The notes under the pieces are model-generated. The model was given only the letters and a program-made list of their open reading frames with translations. It did no database searches and was not told the origin of the DNA. From Benincasa hispida (Eukaryota; Streptophyta; Magnoliopsida; Cucurbitales; Cucurbitaceae), in assembly GCF_009727055.1 (NCBI RefSeq), contig NC_052357.1, forward strand, positions 84,280,970 to 84,344,969: DNA of 64,000 bases, given 5' to 3'. The translations under genes were made by a program, and so were the position numbers. Positions within the stretch are counted from its first letter, which is position 1. Each line of letters begins with the position of its first letter. Below, piece after piece: positions 1 through 12,519 of the stretch.

Positions 1-3000
1 AGTAAGATCAAATATATCAGTTGAAAACACTTAGTCCTCTGCACCTACAATTCATGTTCTTGCTAGCAATTCCCATCCTAAGATTACGAGTGCCAAAAAT
101 AGGATATTCAAACTTAAAGCTCTTACAGTGAACTTTGCAGAAACAGAGCTTTCAAATGTAAAGGAAGCCATGAAACATCCTTAATGAAAAAAGGCGATGC
201 AAGAAGAATATGATGCTTTGATGGAAAATTGTACATGAGATTTGGTTCCTCTTGAAGGAACTCTTGTACAAGAGTATCTATGAGCGGAAACGGATCTTTC
301 CAATTCATTGTAACAGAATTTCTACAAATACATTCAAACATACAAATATGCATTCACAACGTTAAATTACTGGCATGCTTAGATAATCAATAAATAAGAG
401 ATCGAGAGATCATACCAGTTGAAGTCTTTTCTTCACAGCAAATCTCCGCTTTCGCTGGAACGACAAGCTATCGTTCAGCAACTCCCAATCGTTTACCTCG
501 AACAGTCTCCACACGAACAGAAGGAAACGGGGACGACACCACCACTCGGAACCTTCAGTATTCTCGGAGCGAGAATAAAAAGTGTGGGCTTTGTTCGGAT
601 TTGGTAGAGGGGAGGAGGCAAAGATATCGTATACAATGATTAAGCGAGTGGGAGAAAGACTCGTCTATCGTATAGACAAAATGCTTGATCATTTAGGTGA
701 AGTAGACGATCGTGTAGGAATAGGTAATCGATCGTCTAAACGATCGTGTAAGAAAAGCTAAGTGATCCTCTATACGATCGTTTAGAAAAACTCGGGTGCT
801 AAAACGATCGTTTAGTAAATAGCGCGTGCGGGTGTAAGCGTTAAGCGATCGTTCAGCACTATCGTATAGGTTCTGATTTTTACTAAGCGATGACATACTT
901 CAACACTATCCGCACATCTAATGCTTAACACACCATAAGCTATTTAAGCGTCTCAAAGTGATTCTTCATCTTACTCATCCGTTATGAAAACAGAAGAGAT
1001 GCCGACTAATTATCCCATAACTGTCCAATTAATAGATAATAAATATAATCACATTATATTCATAACCTATAGTTTAATATCATATATTAACCATAGTATT
1101 TTTTCTCCACTAGATATAAATCATATTTATATCCAATTTTTTCCAAATTAATGTATCTCATACATAAAGTTAATTATATCATATATAATCGAACTCCCTC
1201 TTGTCAATTTGAACATTTCAAACATACCCAAAAACTGATTCTCAACTTGTATCCAAGCTACCAAGGGGACCTTATGAACTTATGGCTCGAAGCTCCAACA
1301 GTACGTGAATAACTGACTAAACTCTATAGCCACGATATCCACCATCCGTTAATTGCCAGGCATTCCACTAAAGACCGACAACTGAACTCTTCTTACCATA
1401 GATATATTTCTATATCCATTGGATATAACCAATTATCAGTACGGTGAACCTTCACAAATGCTCGTAAGTACAATTGGGCCAGTTTACCGTTTTGCCCCTA
1501 TAGTTACATCTTACTCCTTAAGTACTACTGATCCCTCTAATGAACAATACAACATAGGACACGAGACTTTAATGCATCAACCCCAACATCTCTACCTACA
1601 AATCAGAAAATTATAGGTTGCAAATGGGTTAGCAAAATCAAAAGGAACTCAGATGGGTCTATCTTTAGATACAAGGCACGTCTCATGGCTAAGGGATTTC
1701 ACCAAACAACATACATTGAATATACTGAAACATATACTCCGGTTATAAAGCCTATAACTATACGAGTCTTATTAGCCTTAGCTCTTGCTTGTGGCTGGTC
1801 TATACGTTAGGTTGATATGAATAATATTTTTCTACATGGTTCCTTGTCTGAAAATATTTAAATGTAGCAGCCTACTGATTTTGTTCAAGAGAATGATGTT
1901 TCTTTGGTGAGCAAACTTTGAAAAGCTCTATATGGCTTGAAGTAGGTTCTTCGTGCGTGGTTTGAAAGATTAAGCTCATTTCATCATTCATTGGGTTTTT
2001 CTTCTTCCAGAGCTGACTCTTTTTTGTTGAGTTAATCAAGGTGAATCTTGCTATATTTTAATCTATGTGGATGACATTATCATTTAGGAAGCTCATAAAA
2101 GATCATCACTGAATTGATTGATACATTGAATAGTCAATTTGCTTTAAAGAACCTTGATTCCCTCAGTTATTTTCTTGGAATTGAAGTTTCTTATCCATCT
2201 AATGGAGGTATTTTTCTCTCACAATCTAAATATATACTTGATTTGTTAGAGAAAACAAATATGGTTGGTGCAAAAAGTAGTTTCACTCCTATGGTCAGTA
2301 GACCTTTACTGTCAGCTTATCAAGGAGAGAAAATGTCTGACGTTCGACTATATCGAAGTGTAGTGGGAGCCTTACAATATGCTACATTCATTAGACCAGA
2401 AATATCATTAGTGTAAATAAAGCTTACCAGTTCATGCACTCTCCAACCATGGTACATTGACAGCTGGTAAAACGGATCTTGAGGTACTGTACTTAAAAGG
2501 GACAATCAATGATGGTTTACTCTTTTTGGTTCCTTCTTCACTTTCATTACATGGATATGCTGATTCTGATTGGACCTCTAACCCAAACGAGAGTAAATCT
2601 GCCTCAAGTTACTGTATTTTTCTTGGTAGAAACTTGATATCTTGGAGATCAAAGAAACAAACAATCATTTATCGATTGAGTATAGAAGCTGAGTACATAT
2701 GTTTAGCCACAATTGTTACTGAACTGGTATGATTGTATTCACTATTTTCTGATCTAAATATCTTGTGACCACATAAACCAATTTTTTGGTGTGACAACTT
2801 AAGTGTTGTGTATCTTAGTAGCGATCTGATCTTACACAAAGACTAAGCACGTGGAACTAGATATTTATTTTGTATGAGATTTCGTTTGTCAACAATGCAT
2901 TGCAGTTCAACATCTTCCAGGCTTTGCACAAATTGATGATATTCTAACCAAACCACTTTCTGCTGCTGCCTTTTTTCATCTTAAATTCAAGCTATGAAGT
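1..3000 (+). pseudogene. Copia pol fragment G (RT-RNase H), interrupted by a solo LTR
   Basis: Remnant of a Ty1/Copia polyprotein. Bases 1-252 read as the linker before reverse transcriptase, with KKAMQEEYDALMEN followed by DLVPL, and contain stop codons. The frame resumes directly after the inserted LTR at 1589 with LPTNQKIIGCKWVSKIK, the start of the RT domain. The RT active site YVDD lies at 2064-2075. The RNase H part is at about 2540-2710 (GYADSDW, SWRSKKQ, EAEY). The C-terminal motif with DILTKPLS is near 2935-2965, and the reading ends about 2998. Many in-frame stops and frameshifts (for example near 1808, 1860 and 1920) make it non-functional. Gag, protease and integrase would lie upstream of the window. 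I could not identify its 3' LTR. Confidence 0.9.
253..1588 (-). mobile_element. solo LTR A1 (Copia lineage A), internally deleted
   Basis: Reverse-oriented LTR. It begins (+ strand) TGAAGGAACTCTTGTAC and ends CATCAACCCCAACA, the reverse complement of the ends of A2 (20216-22307). It is flanked by CCTCT (248-252) and TCTCT (1589-1593), a 5-bp target duplication with one change. It splits the Copia pol reading exactly between DLVPL and LPTNQK. Compared with A2 it lacks about 730 bp near its U3 end, with the break near 1555. It keeps the GATCG-rich module at about 640-890. No internal retroelement sequence is attached, so it is a solo LTR. Confidence 0.88.
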
Positions 3001-3967
3001 CCTATTTCTTGGTGTTTTGAGTTTATTCAAAGACCTCTCATGTCTCTCTCAAACCAATATTTCAATTATTATATTTAAAACGATTAAAAATAAATAATTT
3101 GATTCTTGATTGATTAAGCTTTTTTTTTTTTTTTTTTTTTTTTTTGTGTTAATATCCCTCTGGTGTCTCTCTCAAACCATCATTTTTTTTAATTACTTAT
3201 AGTTCAACAATTGCAAATATTAAAAACTATGGATGTTTGAATAAATAATTTGATTCTTGATTGATTAAGTTTATTGAAACAGACAACTTTTGATTAATTG
3301 TTATTAGTTATAGGCATTCTGTGTGAAATGAAATAAAAATATGGAACCTAATATGAATCTAAATTTAATTGGATAGAAATTGAATAAATTAAAATGAATA
3401 TTGACTAACCAATAATATCTATTAGTAATTAAGAGGATATATATATACACGTGTGTGTATATGAATTGAATGAAGAAGGAAAGGCAATGCCGATCCCCCT
3501 TTTCACTCTCTAATCGCCATTACTTACCTTTAATGACTTCAGACGGTAAATAATAAAGCATTAATTAAAGATAATTACCACATTCGTATCATAGAGTTTT
3601 GAAAAGTCAAAATGTTTAATCAATCCGACCGTCCACCTTCTCATCAGCTATTGCCAAACAAGTGCTTCCACGTAATACGTCCTGAGTTTAGGCTAAGGTA
3701 CCCGAATCTCCATAATAATAACATTCCAGTAGTAAAATTAATTACATCCCCACTAAATAAAACCTTTTATTTCATAATTTGACCATTATATTTTCCTTTT
3801 ACATTCCATAGGTGGTAACAAAGCATTTCATTTTTAGTTATTTATTTATTATTTTCTTAAACTATAAGTTTTGTGTTATCAAAATCAACCTAATTTAACA
3901 ACAATTTATTGGTACTCATTTTTTAAATCAGAATTTTAAACTCCTATATCCACTTATGAGTAGAAAA
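3001..3967. other. gene-free spacer with poly-T tract and partial duplication
   Basis: No coding potential seen. A run of 26 T lies at 3120-3145. Two blocks are repeated in the same order: the 16-mer TGTCTCTCTCAAACCA at 3041-3056 and 3164-3179, and a 28-bp identical block at 3091-3118 and 3242-3269. This indicates an imperfect tandem duplication of roughly 120-150 bp. A short TA/TG microsatellite is near 3436-3462. Confidence 0.6.
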
Positions 3968-4434
3968 GGTTAGAGATATTTAAATAATAATACGTTTAAT
4001 TAAAGTGTGGACTATATATGTAGATTAATAATTTATCACATTGAGTTAATTTATTAGATTGAGTCATATTATATGATCTAATTAATTAAGACTCTGGATT
4101 TCTAATTGAGTATGGATTTAATGGGTAGAAGCTTATTCCTAGTTAATTAGGTTTAATGGGAACCTAATTGAACTATTGTATAAAGAAACCTTAAGGCTAT
4201 GGTCCCTAATATACCAAAACAATAAACACTCTGTCTTTCTTGAATCTCATCTAAAGAGATCCCACAAAGGACATTCGGAGTTTTGGTTGAAAAAAACCAT
4301 AATCATCTATCATCATTTTTAAGCTATCGTTAGTTTCTCAATGGAATCCAGTTATTTATTTTTGACAATTTAGTATGAATGATCCCAGGATTTATCTATT
4401 CGATCAATATAGATATAAAGTAATTATGATAACA
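3968..4434 (+). repeat. 5' LTR of E1
   Basis: Matches the 3' LTR at 10030-10499 and both LTRs of E2. The match begins at TTAGAGATATTTAAATAATA and ends at ATAACA just before a degenerate primer binding site (TGG then AGCATGAA at 4437-4448). The E2 copy of this site reads TGGTATTAAAGC. Confidence 0.88.
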
Positions 4435-5049
4435 AGTGGAGCATGAATTTCATGTTGGATTGTCGATTTATATTTGCTTCCTACTGGGCATGTTCTTCAA
4501 CCTTCGATTTCGATAAAGATGTTTAAAGTCACACATATCTATAAAGAGGCAAAAACAATGCATGATCGGTATTTAGGCTAACAAAATATTCAAGGAGTTG
4601 AAAATTATAGACACGGTATTCTGAATTCTATAATTTCATACTATCAACATAGTGGAGAAGTTTTTGAAAGTTTACTTTTCTCTTAAATACTATTGGAAGA
4701 CACAACAGCTGCGGATGAGATATTTAACGAAAATTCCTTGCAATTAGGAAAGTCGACTATTCATAATTAACTAAAATATGAATTTTCTTAAAGTCTTTTT
4801 TAGGAACTGCCCTTATACACATGTATGCTAAGTGTGAATTTAAGTTAAGCTTGAATTTGATTAGATTCGTTTTTGTTTTTAAAATAGTTTGATAATAATG
4901 AATTTGATTAATTATGGATTGGGGGTCTCGTCGGTCTTGATTTTTTATTCAAGTTGTCGATTGAATTTCTTGTTGGCGTTTCTAAGTTTTCTTTATTAAT
5001 AATTTGTTGAAGTTCTTGTTGATGGTTATTGGTTCTTGATTGATAAGTT

Positions 5050-5295
5050 TGTGAATTTAAATCTAAAGTCTAATTGATAATTCAAATTTAAATTAAATTA
5101 ATTATACTGTGAATCCGGTTTAATTTTGATTAATCATTTGTGAATTTAAGTTAAATGTGATTAATCATGTTGTGGATTCAAGATTAATTGATCATGTCGT
5201 GGATTAAATATAAATTTGATAGATGTTTTGGTGAATTTAAATTTAAATTTTAGTTGATAATGTGGTAAATTTAAATTTAAATTTGATGATGATAT
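5050..5295 (+). repeat. tandem repeats in the E1 untranslated leader
   Basis: Between LTR and gag lies a run of about seven degenerate units of roughly 27-35 bp. Each starts GTGAATTTAA or GTGGATT and continues with an AT-rich stretch ending near TTGAT. The same array is at the same place in E2 (34462-34730), so it is part of the family's leader and not a local expansion. Confidence 0.6.
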
Positions 5296-5864
5296 TTGGT
5301 GATGTTCATATGTTTATATTGTTTTAATTATATTATGTGTATGCAATTATTGGATGAGTTTTGGTAAAGACTATATGGTGTTCTTCTTCTATTATTTTTG
5401 TATAATAATATTAATATATTATTGTGTCTTATAGTTTGGATTGAATTGGTCAAAATAATATATTACTAAAGTAACCTTTGTTATCTAGCTTAATTTAGTT
5501 ATAAAATATAAGATGTGTATATTCATGAATTTATGCAGATAATTATCGACCAAAATGAAGATAATTATTTGGAAAATTGTGGCTATGCATGTGATAATGA
5601 GTATGTGACAATTATAAAGATTGTTTATGTAAAAAATAGTCGGTCCAAAGAAAGACTGTTTTTTTTTACAGAGTTTATTGTTAGTACTTTGATTACTGCA
5701 TTGAGAATACCATTTACAGTTGGTGTTTTTTCCCAAAGGTTGGACATTAATGTTGTGTTAGATATCTTGTTAAAGGGACACACCACATATGTGAAATTAT
5801 TTTGTTATATTTTAATTGTGAGTATATGTTTTGTTGTTTATTGTTTCAGTTGGTCTTACTCAAA

Positions 5865-6620
5865 TATCTGGAAATCTGAGTTCAATCCCTAAGTTGAATA
5901 GATCAAACTTCAAGATTTGGAAGGAAAGTCTTCTCAGTGTATGGATTTGGACCTTGCATTAAGGACCAATAAACCTACTTCTACTGAGGAACAGTTGAAT
6001 ACAACTAATATAGAAAAAGGAGAATGGTCAAATCGCATTTATCTGATGATCATTAGGCACTCCATTCTAGAGTCTTTTTGGGGCTCTATCACGGAAAGTG
6101 GAAATGCCAATAAGTTACTTGCTCAAATTGAGAAATATTTTGCTAAAAATGAAAAAAGGGAAGCAAGTATTCTTTTAACTTCTTTAACTTACATGAGGTA
6201 TAAAGGCAATGAGAACATAAGGGAGTCATTATGGAAATGTCCAATCTCGCAGGTAAATTAAAGGCACTTGATATCAAGATAAATGAAAATTTACTCGTAC
6301 ATCTCGTACTTATCTCTCTTCCTGAACAATGCACTTAGTTTAAGATAAGCTATAATACTCAGAAGGATAAATGAAGTATTAAAGAGCTAGTCTCACAATG
6401 TGTGTAAGAAGAAGATAGGATTGAGAGAGAAATGACAGAAAATGCTCATTTGGCAACTGGCTCTCGTGATAATAAGAAAAGGAAATCCGTGGATGTGCAG
6501 AAAGGACATCTCAAGATAATAAAAACAAGAAACAAGCTACTGAAGATCCTTGTTTTTTTTTTCAAAGCAGGAGGTCACTTTAAGAAAGATTGTCCCAAGT
6601 TTGCCAAGTGACATGTAAAG
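5865..6620 (+). pseudogene. E1 gag remnant
   Basis: Decayed capsid-type gag of a Copia element. The N-terminal part reads GNLSSIPKLNRSNFKIWKES and is frameshifted soon after. The middle (5917-6261) is open, and a C-terminal nucleocapsid region follows near 6550-6600. That region reads CFFFKAGGHFKKDC, where the second Cys of the CX2CX4HX4C zinc knuckle has been lost. E2 carries the homologous region at about 35280-36010. Stop codons at several points rule out function. Confidence 0.75.
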
Positions 6621-6679
6621 AAGGGTAAACTTCTTACTTTCGTTTGTTCTGAAGTTAATTTAGCTTTTGTACCTACAAA

Positions 6680-8119
6680 TATTTGATGGGTAGATTCTGA
6701 TGCTACTACTCACATGAGTATATCTATGCAGGGTTGCTTGTGGAGCCAACCTCTAAGTGATGTCGAAAAATTCATCTGTGTAGGTGATGACAAAGCAGTT
6801 CTAGTTGAAGCTATTGAGAATTTTAGATTACATTTAAAACTGATGGTTATTGGATTTGAATTAGACTTTGGTTGTACCGTCATTTAGACGAAATTTAGTT
6901 TCTATTTTCAGTTTGGACAGCTTTGATTTTTCTTGTTCTTTTGGAAATAATAAAGTTAGTCTTTTTCAAAATTACAAACTTATTGGTACTGGTTCTTTAA
7001 TTGATCATCTATATATGCTTGATTCTTTTGCTTCATTTAACAAGATCATGTTATCTAATTCATATGGTACAAAGCGTAGACTAAATGAGAATTTCGCTAT
7101 GTTATGACACAAGCGTTTAGGTCACATCTCTAAACATAGAATTCAGAGACTTGTGTCAGATAGAATTTTTTATTCCCTTTTATTTAAGTAACTTTTAACG
7201 TTTGTGTAGAATGTATTAAGGGAAAACAGACAAACATAAGAAAACTAGATGTGAACAGATGCTCAGACATCTTAGAACTAATACATATAGACATTTGTGG
7301 TCTATTCCCTACGACTTTTTTGAATGGACAACAATATTTTATTACGTTTATAGAAGACTGTCAAGATATGGGTACCTATATTTAATTCATGAGAAGTCTC
7401 AATTTTTGGATGTTTTCAAGTCTTTCAAAACTGAAGTTGAATTTCAACTTGTAAAGACAATTAAGGCTATCAAATCTGATCGTGGTGGTGAATACTACAG
7501 TAAATATGATAGATTAGGTGAGCAACGTCCAGAGCCCTTTGCCAAATACTTAGAGGAATCTGGAATCGTCCTGCAATACACCATATCGGGAAAATCCGGT
7601 GTGAATGATGTAGCAGAAAGGCGAAATAGAACACTTAAGGATATGGTAAGAAGTATGATTAGTCATTCTTCTTTATCAGAATCCTTCTGGGGTGAGGCAT
7701 TAAAGACTGCACCATATATCCTAAATAAGGTACCTAGTAAAGCAGTAGATAAAACTCATTATGAGTTGTGGACAAGAAAGAAGCCTAATATTAGGCATCT
7801 TCACATCTGGGTTGCCCAGCTGAGGCTAGGCCTTACAGGCCTAACGAAAGAAAATTGGACTAAAAAACTATTAACTGTTATTTTATTGGGTATTCTGAGT
7901 GCTCTCGAGGTTCCAAGTTTTATGATCTCACTTCTAGATTATTGTTTGAGACGGGAAATGCTAGATTCCTTGAGGATATCTACTAGAGAAAGAAGAAGTG
8001 CAATTCCAGATGACTATATTGTATTTTTTCAAGAATATCAGGATGATGTGGGCATAATGGAAGATGATCCAATCAATTCCAACAAGCTCTACAAAGTTCT
8101 AACTCTCAAAAGTGGATAA
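6680..8119 (+). pseudogene. E1 protease and integrase remnant
   Basis: The protease active-site region reads WVDSDATTHMS near 6690-6720, so the expected DSG has become DSD. A gag-pre-integrase zinc-binding stretch (HKRLGH) is near 7109-7125. The integrase core occupies 7259-8119, an open frame of 286 codons with SDRGGEYY (second catalytic Asp) and AERRNRTL (catalytic Glu). A frameshift near 7300 destroys the normal start of the catalytic core, and another near 7810 affects the C-terminal part. A 5' neighbour at 6868-7107 reads as the stretch between protease and integrase. Confidence 0.8.
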
Positions 8120-8159
8120 ATGCTATGGAAGAGGAAATAAAATCCATTAAAGACAATGA

Positions 8160-9570
8160 CGTTTGGGAATTTGTTAAATTGCTATTAGAAGTGAAACCCA
8201 TAGATTGTAAATGAATATTTAAAACCAAAAGGGATTTGCACGGCAATATCAAAAGATATAAGGTTCGTCTTGTTGCAAAGGTTTTTACTTAAAATGAAGA
8301 CATGGATTACAAAGAGACTTTCTCTCTGGTTTCATTGAAATACTCTTTTAGGATAATTATGGCACTGATAGCTCACTTTGATTTAGAGCTACACTAGATG
8401 GATGTAAAAACTTCATTTCTCAATGGGAATATTGATGAGACAATTTATATGGTGCAACTAGACAATTTTGTGTCTGGTAGTTCAAAGTCTATGGTGTACA
8501 AATGGAAGAAATCTATCTATGGTCTCAAGCAAGCCTCTCCTCGATGGTATCACAAATTCCATGAAGTAATTATCTCCTTTAGTTTTGAGGTGAATATAGT
8601 GAAAATTTGTGTATATCACAAGTTTAGTAGGAGTAAATCTATCTTGATGGTGTTATATGTCGATGACATACTCATAATAAGTAATGATGTAGGTTTATTG
8701 CATGACACTAAGAGATTTCTCAAAGAGAATTTTGAGATGAAATATCTTGGTGATGCTTCTTTTGTATTAGGAATTGAAATATTGCGAGATCATTCTCAAG
8801 GTATTTTGAGATTGTCACAAAAAAACTACATTGAAAAGATTTCGAGTAGATTTGGCATGAAATATTGTGCACCAGGAGATACCCTAGTCGCTAAAGATGA
8901 TAAATTTCATTTAGGTCAATGTCCCAAGATTGTACTTGAGACTACAGAGATGCAGAAGGTTCCCTATGCATCGACTATTGGAAGTTTAATGTACGCTTAA
9001 GTATGCACACGTTCAGATATTACATTCATAGTTTTGGAGTTATAGAAGATAAAAGATCATATGCTCACTCATCAGAGATTAGAAGTTTTGGGGATCATTA
9101 GGTACTCTGATTCTAATTATGTTGGATGACAAGACACTTTTCAATCTACTTCAGACTATATCTTCATGTTAGCTGGAGGAATTGTATCTTGGAAAAGTGT
9201 TAAACAAATATTTATGGCTTTTTCTACCATGGCTGCGGAGTTTATAATATGTTATAAGGCGTCAAATTATGGAATATGGTTGCGAAATTTTGTCACTGGG
9301 CTGCGGATAGTTGTTGCTGTAGAAAGACCACTAAAATTATTTTGTGACAATAAATCGATAGTGGTGTATTCCAACAACAACAGAAACAATATGAAATCAA
9401 AGCATGTAGGCGTGAAGTTTCTTGTTGTTAAAGAAAGAGTTCAAAATGGTTAAATTTCGATAGAACACATAGGAACAAACTCTATGGTGGCAGATCCATT
9501 GACTAAAGGTTTACCACCTAAAGTTTTTCATGAGCTTGTTGCTCACATGGGTGTTAAGTCACTTTTCTGA
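8160..9570 (+). pseudogene. E1 reverse transcriptase and RNase H remnant
   Basis: RT is recognisable from FKTKRD (about 8220) through MDVKTSFLNG (8398) and SIYGLKQASPRWY to the active site YVDD at 8656-8667. A 200-codon open stretch runs 8398-9000 and is closed by a stop inside SLMYAQV. RNase H follows with SWKSVKQ near 9190 and CDNKS near 9345, then a stop at 9451-9453. The usual C-terminal end (DPLTKGLPPK) is at about 9495-9525. Upstream stops near 8210, 8290 and 8395 show it is dead. Confidence 0.85.
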
Positions 9571-10029
9571 TTCCATGGTTTAGTAGGAGTTTGTTATTAA
9601 GGACGTTCTTTGAACTTATTTTTGTTTATTTACTATATAGAATAAAATTGATGGTTTATGTTTTATTATCTGAACTTGTTTATCATGCATGCGGTTTAAC
9701 AAATAAAGTTTAGCATAAAGTTTTTAAAAATGATCTCACTAAGGAATTTGGACCAGTTGGAAACATGCATGATCTAGATCATTTTATATATAGTTTCCAT
9801 GCTATCCATCTATACTTGATCTATGTCATTAAATGTATTGGAATTGGTGATCAAGGAAGGTTTTGTTACAAGGGTAGTGACGAAAGCTGTCTTGATTCCA
9901 TGCTAATACAAGAGATGGGTCATATTGAACTAAAGAGGAATTCTATTATTGAAATAACCTATTTAGGCGCGCTTAAGGTTCAAATGATTTAATTATATCA
10001 GGTACACAGACATAGTCCAAGTGGAAGAT

Positions 10030-10499
10030 TGTTAAACATATTTAAATAATAATACGTTTAATTAAAGTATGAGCTATGTATGGGGATCAATAATTTATCA
10101 CACTGGATTAATTTATTAGATTGGGTCATATTATGTGATATAATTAATTAAGACTCTTGATTCCTAATTGAGATGGACTTAATGGATAGAAGCCAATTTC
10201 TAGTCAATTAGGGTTTAATGGGAACCTTAATCGAACTAGTATATAAAAAGACTTTAGGGTTGTGGTCCCTAATATACCAAAACATTAAGCACTCAGTCTT
10301 TCTTGAATTTTATCTAGAGAGAGATCCCACTAAGAACATTCGGAGTTTTAGTTGAAGAAGATCATAGTCATCTATCATTATCTTGAAGCTATCATTAGTT
10401 TCTCAATGGAATCAGGTATGTTATTTATTCTTGACAATTTAGCATGAATGATTCTAGAGGTTATCTATTTAATATAGGTATAAAGTAATTATGCTAATA
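10030..10499 (+). repeat. 3' LTR of E1, with polypurine tract just upstream
   Basis: Starts TGTTAAACATATTTAAATAA directly after the purine stretch AAGTGGAAGA (10019-10028), which acts as the polypurine tract. Ends at GCTAATA before the target duplication GAAAA (10500-10504). Confidence 0.88.
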
Positions 10500-10504
10500 G
10501 AAAA

Positions 10505-12350
10505 AAGAAATTAATAAATGGATAGCTGAGTTTTCAAATTTTTGTCCATTAAATATTAAAATAAATATGTTTTTTTTATCTCAAAGTTTTGATTTTAATT
10601 TCAATTTGGTCTAATAGTGAAACTTAAAACCTAGAGACAAAATTAAAATAAAACTCAAACTTCAAAGATAATAACAATTTGAAATCTTAAGATTAAATTG
10701 AAATCAAACTCAAAACGTAATAACTAAAATTGTAAAATTTTGAAAAAAAACATATTTCACCCAAAAATATTTATAAATTTTATCTTACATTTAATTGACA
10801 TTATTGACAGAGTTATGTTTAAAATAAATTAAATATAAGAATGATCCATATTGTGTCTTATTATCTTATTATTGCAAAATTAAATATAGAGAATGGTATC
10901 ATGTAGTGTAATTATATGTAAGAAAGTTGAGGGCGGAGAAATATAATTGATTTATTTAATATTTGTTTAAATGTTTATTGCGTGGACGGAAAGTTTTGGG
11001 CGAACAGAGAGTCCACCGCCACCGACTTTTATCTCAGCTGCTTCGCTCCCACGCTCTCGCATCATCATCCACTTGTCCACCATCTAAGCTTTCATTTTTC
11101 GACGTCATCTTCTCATATATTATCTTTTTTTCTTTTTTTTTTTCTTTCTGTTATTTCAGTTTGGTCAAGAAAAGAAAATTCCCATCGTTTGAATTAAAAT
11201 TGGGTGCGGGAATCCACGTCGGCTCTCGCACGGCCACAAACTGCTACGTGGATTTATATTTTCGGTACTTGTCTCCCCGCCGTTCGGTGAATGTTACTTC
11301 TCACCTTATATATATTTTTTTATTTTTATTTTTATCAGTTCCAATCATCCATCCTTAACCTTTCAACTCACTCCCCTTTCTTTTCATCAATTTCACCAAA
11401 ATCTTTTATATATATAAATATATGTTTATAAATTAGGCTATTTCGTATATATATATATATTTTTTTTTTGAAAGTTCCACTCATCATATTTGGTAATATT
11501 ATTATGGTGTATGTCTTTTTTTTTTTTTAAATATCAATTTATACCATTACTCATAAATCAACAATTCATCTAAAAACTTAAGCTAATAGATTATGATAAA
11601 TTTAATTATAATATATAATAAGAAGACCCAACAAATGGAAACAAATATTAATTGGAAAGGAAACACTATTGTAAAGACTTGAATATAGGACCTTCCTAAA
11701 CCATCTATTCTAATATTATCTTAGATCATCAATTGCCTTAAAATTTAAAACTAATAAGTTAAGGTAAATAAAATTATAATAGCTAATAATTAACAATGTA
11801 TCAATTTAAATCATAAACTAATAGTTTTATCAATTTCAACTATACAATTTTATAAGTATATCAATTCACACCCTTTATTAGGTTTTGTTTGAAAAAAATA
11901 TCTTTTGTGAAATTTATAATTTTATCAATTAAATCGTTAAATTTTTATAATGGAATAAAAAATATAGACCTTAACCAAATTTTTCTTTGAGAATGAAAGA
12001 AATCGACTCGGTGTTTGAGAATTAATTTACTTTGATGAATTTGAAAGATAATTGTAATGAAGTGGAAGTTATAAATGGATATATTTACATAAATTTATAT
12101 TTTTAATTGATACCATAAAAAAAAATTAAAGATATAAATTGATATTTGTTGTCGACATAAAATCCTGTCATTATTTTATTATAATTATTACTAATTTTAA
12201 TGCAAATGAAGGAAGAGTGGGTAATTACGGCAGATTGATACAGATTAAGAAGAGAAAAAAAAGCACACAAAGAAAAGGAAAACGAATAGATAAATACAAA
12301 AAGATTGAAAGAAAAGGAGAAGAAAGAAATATAGATGGATGTTTAAACTT
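10505..12350. other. AT-rich upstream region of the DREB gene, no gene seen
   Basis: Mostly AT-rich noncoding DNA with poly-A/T and TA runs (for example 11446-11460). A more GC-rich island lies at 10960-11300. It holds the DRE/CRT-type core ACCGAC at 11021-11026, CCACGTCGGC at 11214-11223 (an ACGT core joined to a reverse DRE core), and the ABRE-like TACGTGG at 11245-11251. Open frames across the island show no recognisable protein. Regulatory meaning is inference. Confidence 0.5.
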
Positions 12351-12354
12351 TAAA

Positions 12355-12485
12355 ATATGTCGGCCAGAGTTGGATTTGTCTTGAAGGAAGATCAACGTGG
12401 CGGCCGTGGCCAATCGACAGAGAAGCAGCCAAGTAGGAAAGAATTTTGGCACCCTCTTTTTATCTTCTCACTTGTTATATATATA
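12355..12485 (+). promoter_or_regulatory. candidate DREB promoter with DRE, ABRE and TATA-like sites
   Basis: Upstream of the DREB start codon lie GTCGGC at 12359-12364 (reverse of the DRE/CRT core GCCGAC), ACGTGGC at 12395-12401 (ABRE core), and TATATA at 12476-12485. DRE and ABRE sites close together are a known pattern in cold- and drought-responsive promoters. Other TATA-like sites at about 12592 and 12738 compete, so the transcription start is uncertain. Confidence 0.35.
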
Positions 12486-12490
12486 ATCTC

Positions 12491-12519
12491 AAACCCAAAC
12501 CCAAACCCAAACCCAAACC
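12491..12519 (+). repeat. AAACCC hexamer microsatellite
   Basis: Nearly five perfect copies of AAACCC, about 290 bp upstream of the DREB start codon and just after a TATA-like run. It resembles the telobox family of promoter sequences but lacks the T of the plant telomere repeat AAACCCT. Confidence 0.85.

Larger units (their letters stand above)
3968..10499 (+). mobile_element. Copia retrotransposon E1, full length but decayed
   Basis: Complete LTR retrotransposon with Copia domain order (gag, protease, integrase, RT, RNase H). It is bounded by LTRs of 467 and 470 bp and flanked by a perfect GAAAA target duplication at 3963-3967 and 10500-10504. The LTR ends are mutated from TG...CA (start GG, end TA). 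The two LTRs differ at roughly one base in ten over the first 200 bp by eye, so the insertion is old. Frameshifts and stops run through all domains. It belongs to the same family as E2 (33417-42285), which has matching LTRs, leader, gag and pol. Confidence 0.9.

Noticed and set aside
5515..5892. 125-codon frame in the leader of E1
   Set aside because: The homologous stretch in E2 (about 34935-35280) is not open, and no domain is visible.
10963..11358. 131-codon frame in the GC-richer island upstream of the DREB gene
   Set aside because: No recognisable domain, polypyrimidine-driven Phe/Ser runs, and no sensible codon pattern. More likely regulatory or plain noncoding DNA.
12491..12519. Interstitial telomere
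   Set aside because: Unit is AAACCC, not AAACCCT, and only about five copies in a gene promoter region.
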